Shown here: positions 12,663-13,223 of the stretch, piece after piece
How positions within the stretch are numbered: position 1 is the stretch's first letter
Layout: every line of letters starts with the position of its first letter
Source: Anaerolineae bacterium
Lineage (GTDB): Bacteria; Chloroflexota; Anaerolineae; UBA1429
Length of the DNA stretch: 13,223 bases
Assembly (NCBI GenBank): GCA_016928125.1
Contig: JAFGLK010000106.1
Location: 1 to 13,223, forward strand
Direction: 5' to 3'
Translations under genes and position numbers: made by a program
The notes under the pieces: generated by a model
The model's input: only the letters and a program-made list of their open reading frames with translations
Database searches by the model: none
Told to the model about the DNA's origin: nothing

Positions 12663-13223
12663 CTAGGGGGCCACATCCCAGTACACCAGGGCCGAACGCA
12701 CCGACGGCGGCCAGACCCATCCGCCGCCCTCCTCCCTCAAGTGCGCCCGCAACAGCTTCATCAGATAGCCATCGTGCTCGCTGGGTCCCACAAGTCCGAG
12801 CCTCTCTTTCAGGTCCACCAGGGCCGCCTCCAGGCTCGCATGACGCCAGCTGCCCCAGAGGGGCGTGTCTTCCATCAGGATATTGGCGTAAATGCCCATC
12901 TCGAGCAGCGCATTGTAGGCGATGATGGCGTTGGGGCTGTCGTGTGGCTGGCCCCAGACGCGCTGGGCAGCTTGGGCCATCACGCTGTCGAGCACAGGCG
13001 TGCGCATCAGCAGGAAGCAGGTCCGACGCGTGGCCGCGACCATGGCTCGCACAAAACCAGGCAGATCGCGGGCCATATACATGGCATGGGCACACAGCGA
13101 TAGGTCATGCGGCGTCACCTGCACGTCTGGCCAGGTCCCCTGCACCACGCTCACGTTGGCGATCTCAGCAGCCTGGAGATGCTCACGGAGCACCTCGATC
13201 ATGGCTGGCGAGGGCTCCACGGC
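12663..13223 (-). CDS. SAM-dependent methyltransferase, 3' part only
   Basis: The visible 186 residues are the C-terminal part of a class I methyltransferase whose start lies beyond the right edge; the frame is open to the last base. The first visible residues, AVEPSPAM, are the acidic motif-II region after strand beta-2 that binds the SAM ribose (the Glu). VVQGTWPDV and HDLSLCAHAMYMARDLPGFV match the following adenine-binding and post-motif strands, and RRTCFLLMR the next strand. The substrate is unknown. It is transcribed in the same direction as the TupA-like gene, but the promoter at 12605-12633 gives the latter its own transcription. Confidence 0.75.
   Translation of the reverse strand, partial: AVEPSPAMIEVLREHLQAAEIANVSVVQGTWPDVQVTPHDLSLCAHAMYMARDLPGFVRAMVAATRRTCFLLMRTPVLDSVMAQAAQRVWGQPHDSPNAIIAYNALLEMGIYANILMEDTPLWGSWRHASLEAALVDLKERLGLVGPSEHDGYLMKLLRAHLREEGGGWVWPPSVRSALVYWDVAP

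Overview
The window looks like a chromosomal piece of a GC-rich bacterium, most likely a Chloroflexota member. This is inferred from the rpsU-rpoB grouping without rpoC, the Pro/Thr-rich lipoprotein linker, and a tiny AURKAIP1/COX24-type ribosomal protein; nothing here proves the phylum. I see no tRNA or rRNA gene, transposon or CRISPR array.

Left part (1-6577, plus strand): transcription and translation genes. A strong extended -10 promoter (125-153) precedes about 570 nt of non-coding DNA holding hairpins and an intrinsic terminator at 373-397. Then come rpsU (bS21), rpoB (beta subunit, 1309 aa, with a large C-terminal insertion and unusual rifampicin-pocket residues), a 31-codon gene for a bS22-like ribosomal protein, and a four-domain S1 protein. 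The S1 start is overlapped out of frame by a short ORF that has the stronger ribosome binding site.

Middle part (6578-9851): a candidate promoter and dyad precede a 580-aa cytosolic thermolysin-like zinc peptidase of unknown role. It converges with a calcineurin-like metallophosphoesterase on the minus strand.

Right part (9852-13223, all minus strand): a molybdenum/tungsten region. A Mop (molbindin) gene has its own near-consensus promoter and a candidate operator at the start site. Upstream of it lies a TupA-type oxyanion-binding lipoprotein fused, through a Gly/Ser repeat linker, to a molybdopterin-oxidoreductase-like domain. The roughly 740-nt leader of this gene is the most striking element. 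A TTGACA-N17-TAGAGT promoter is followed by two homologous copies of a complex structured RNA, each ending in its own intrinsic terminator. The copies share an identical 44-nt core and have a compensatorily varying stem, which suggests two serial riboswitches, probably sensing a molybdenum or tungsten cofactor or oxyanion. The 3' part of a SAM-dependent methyltransferase gene lies at the right edge.
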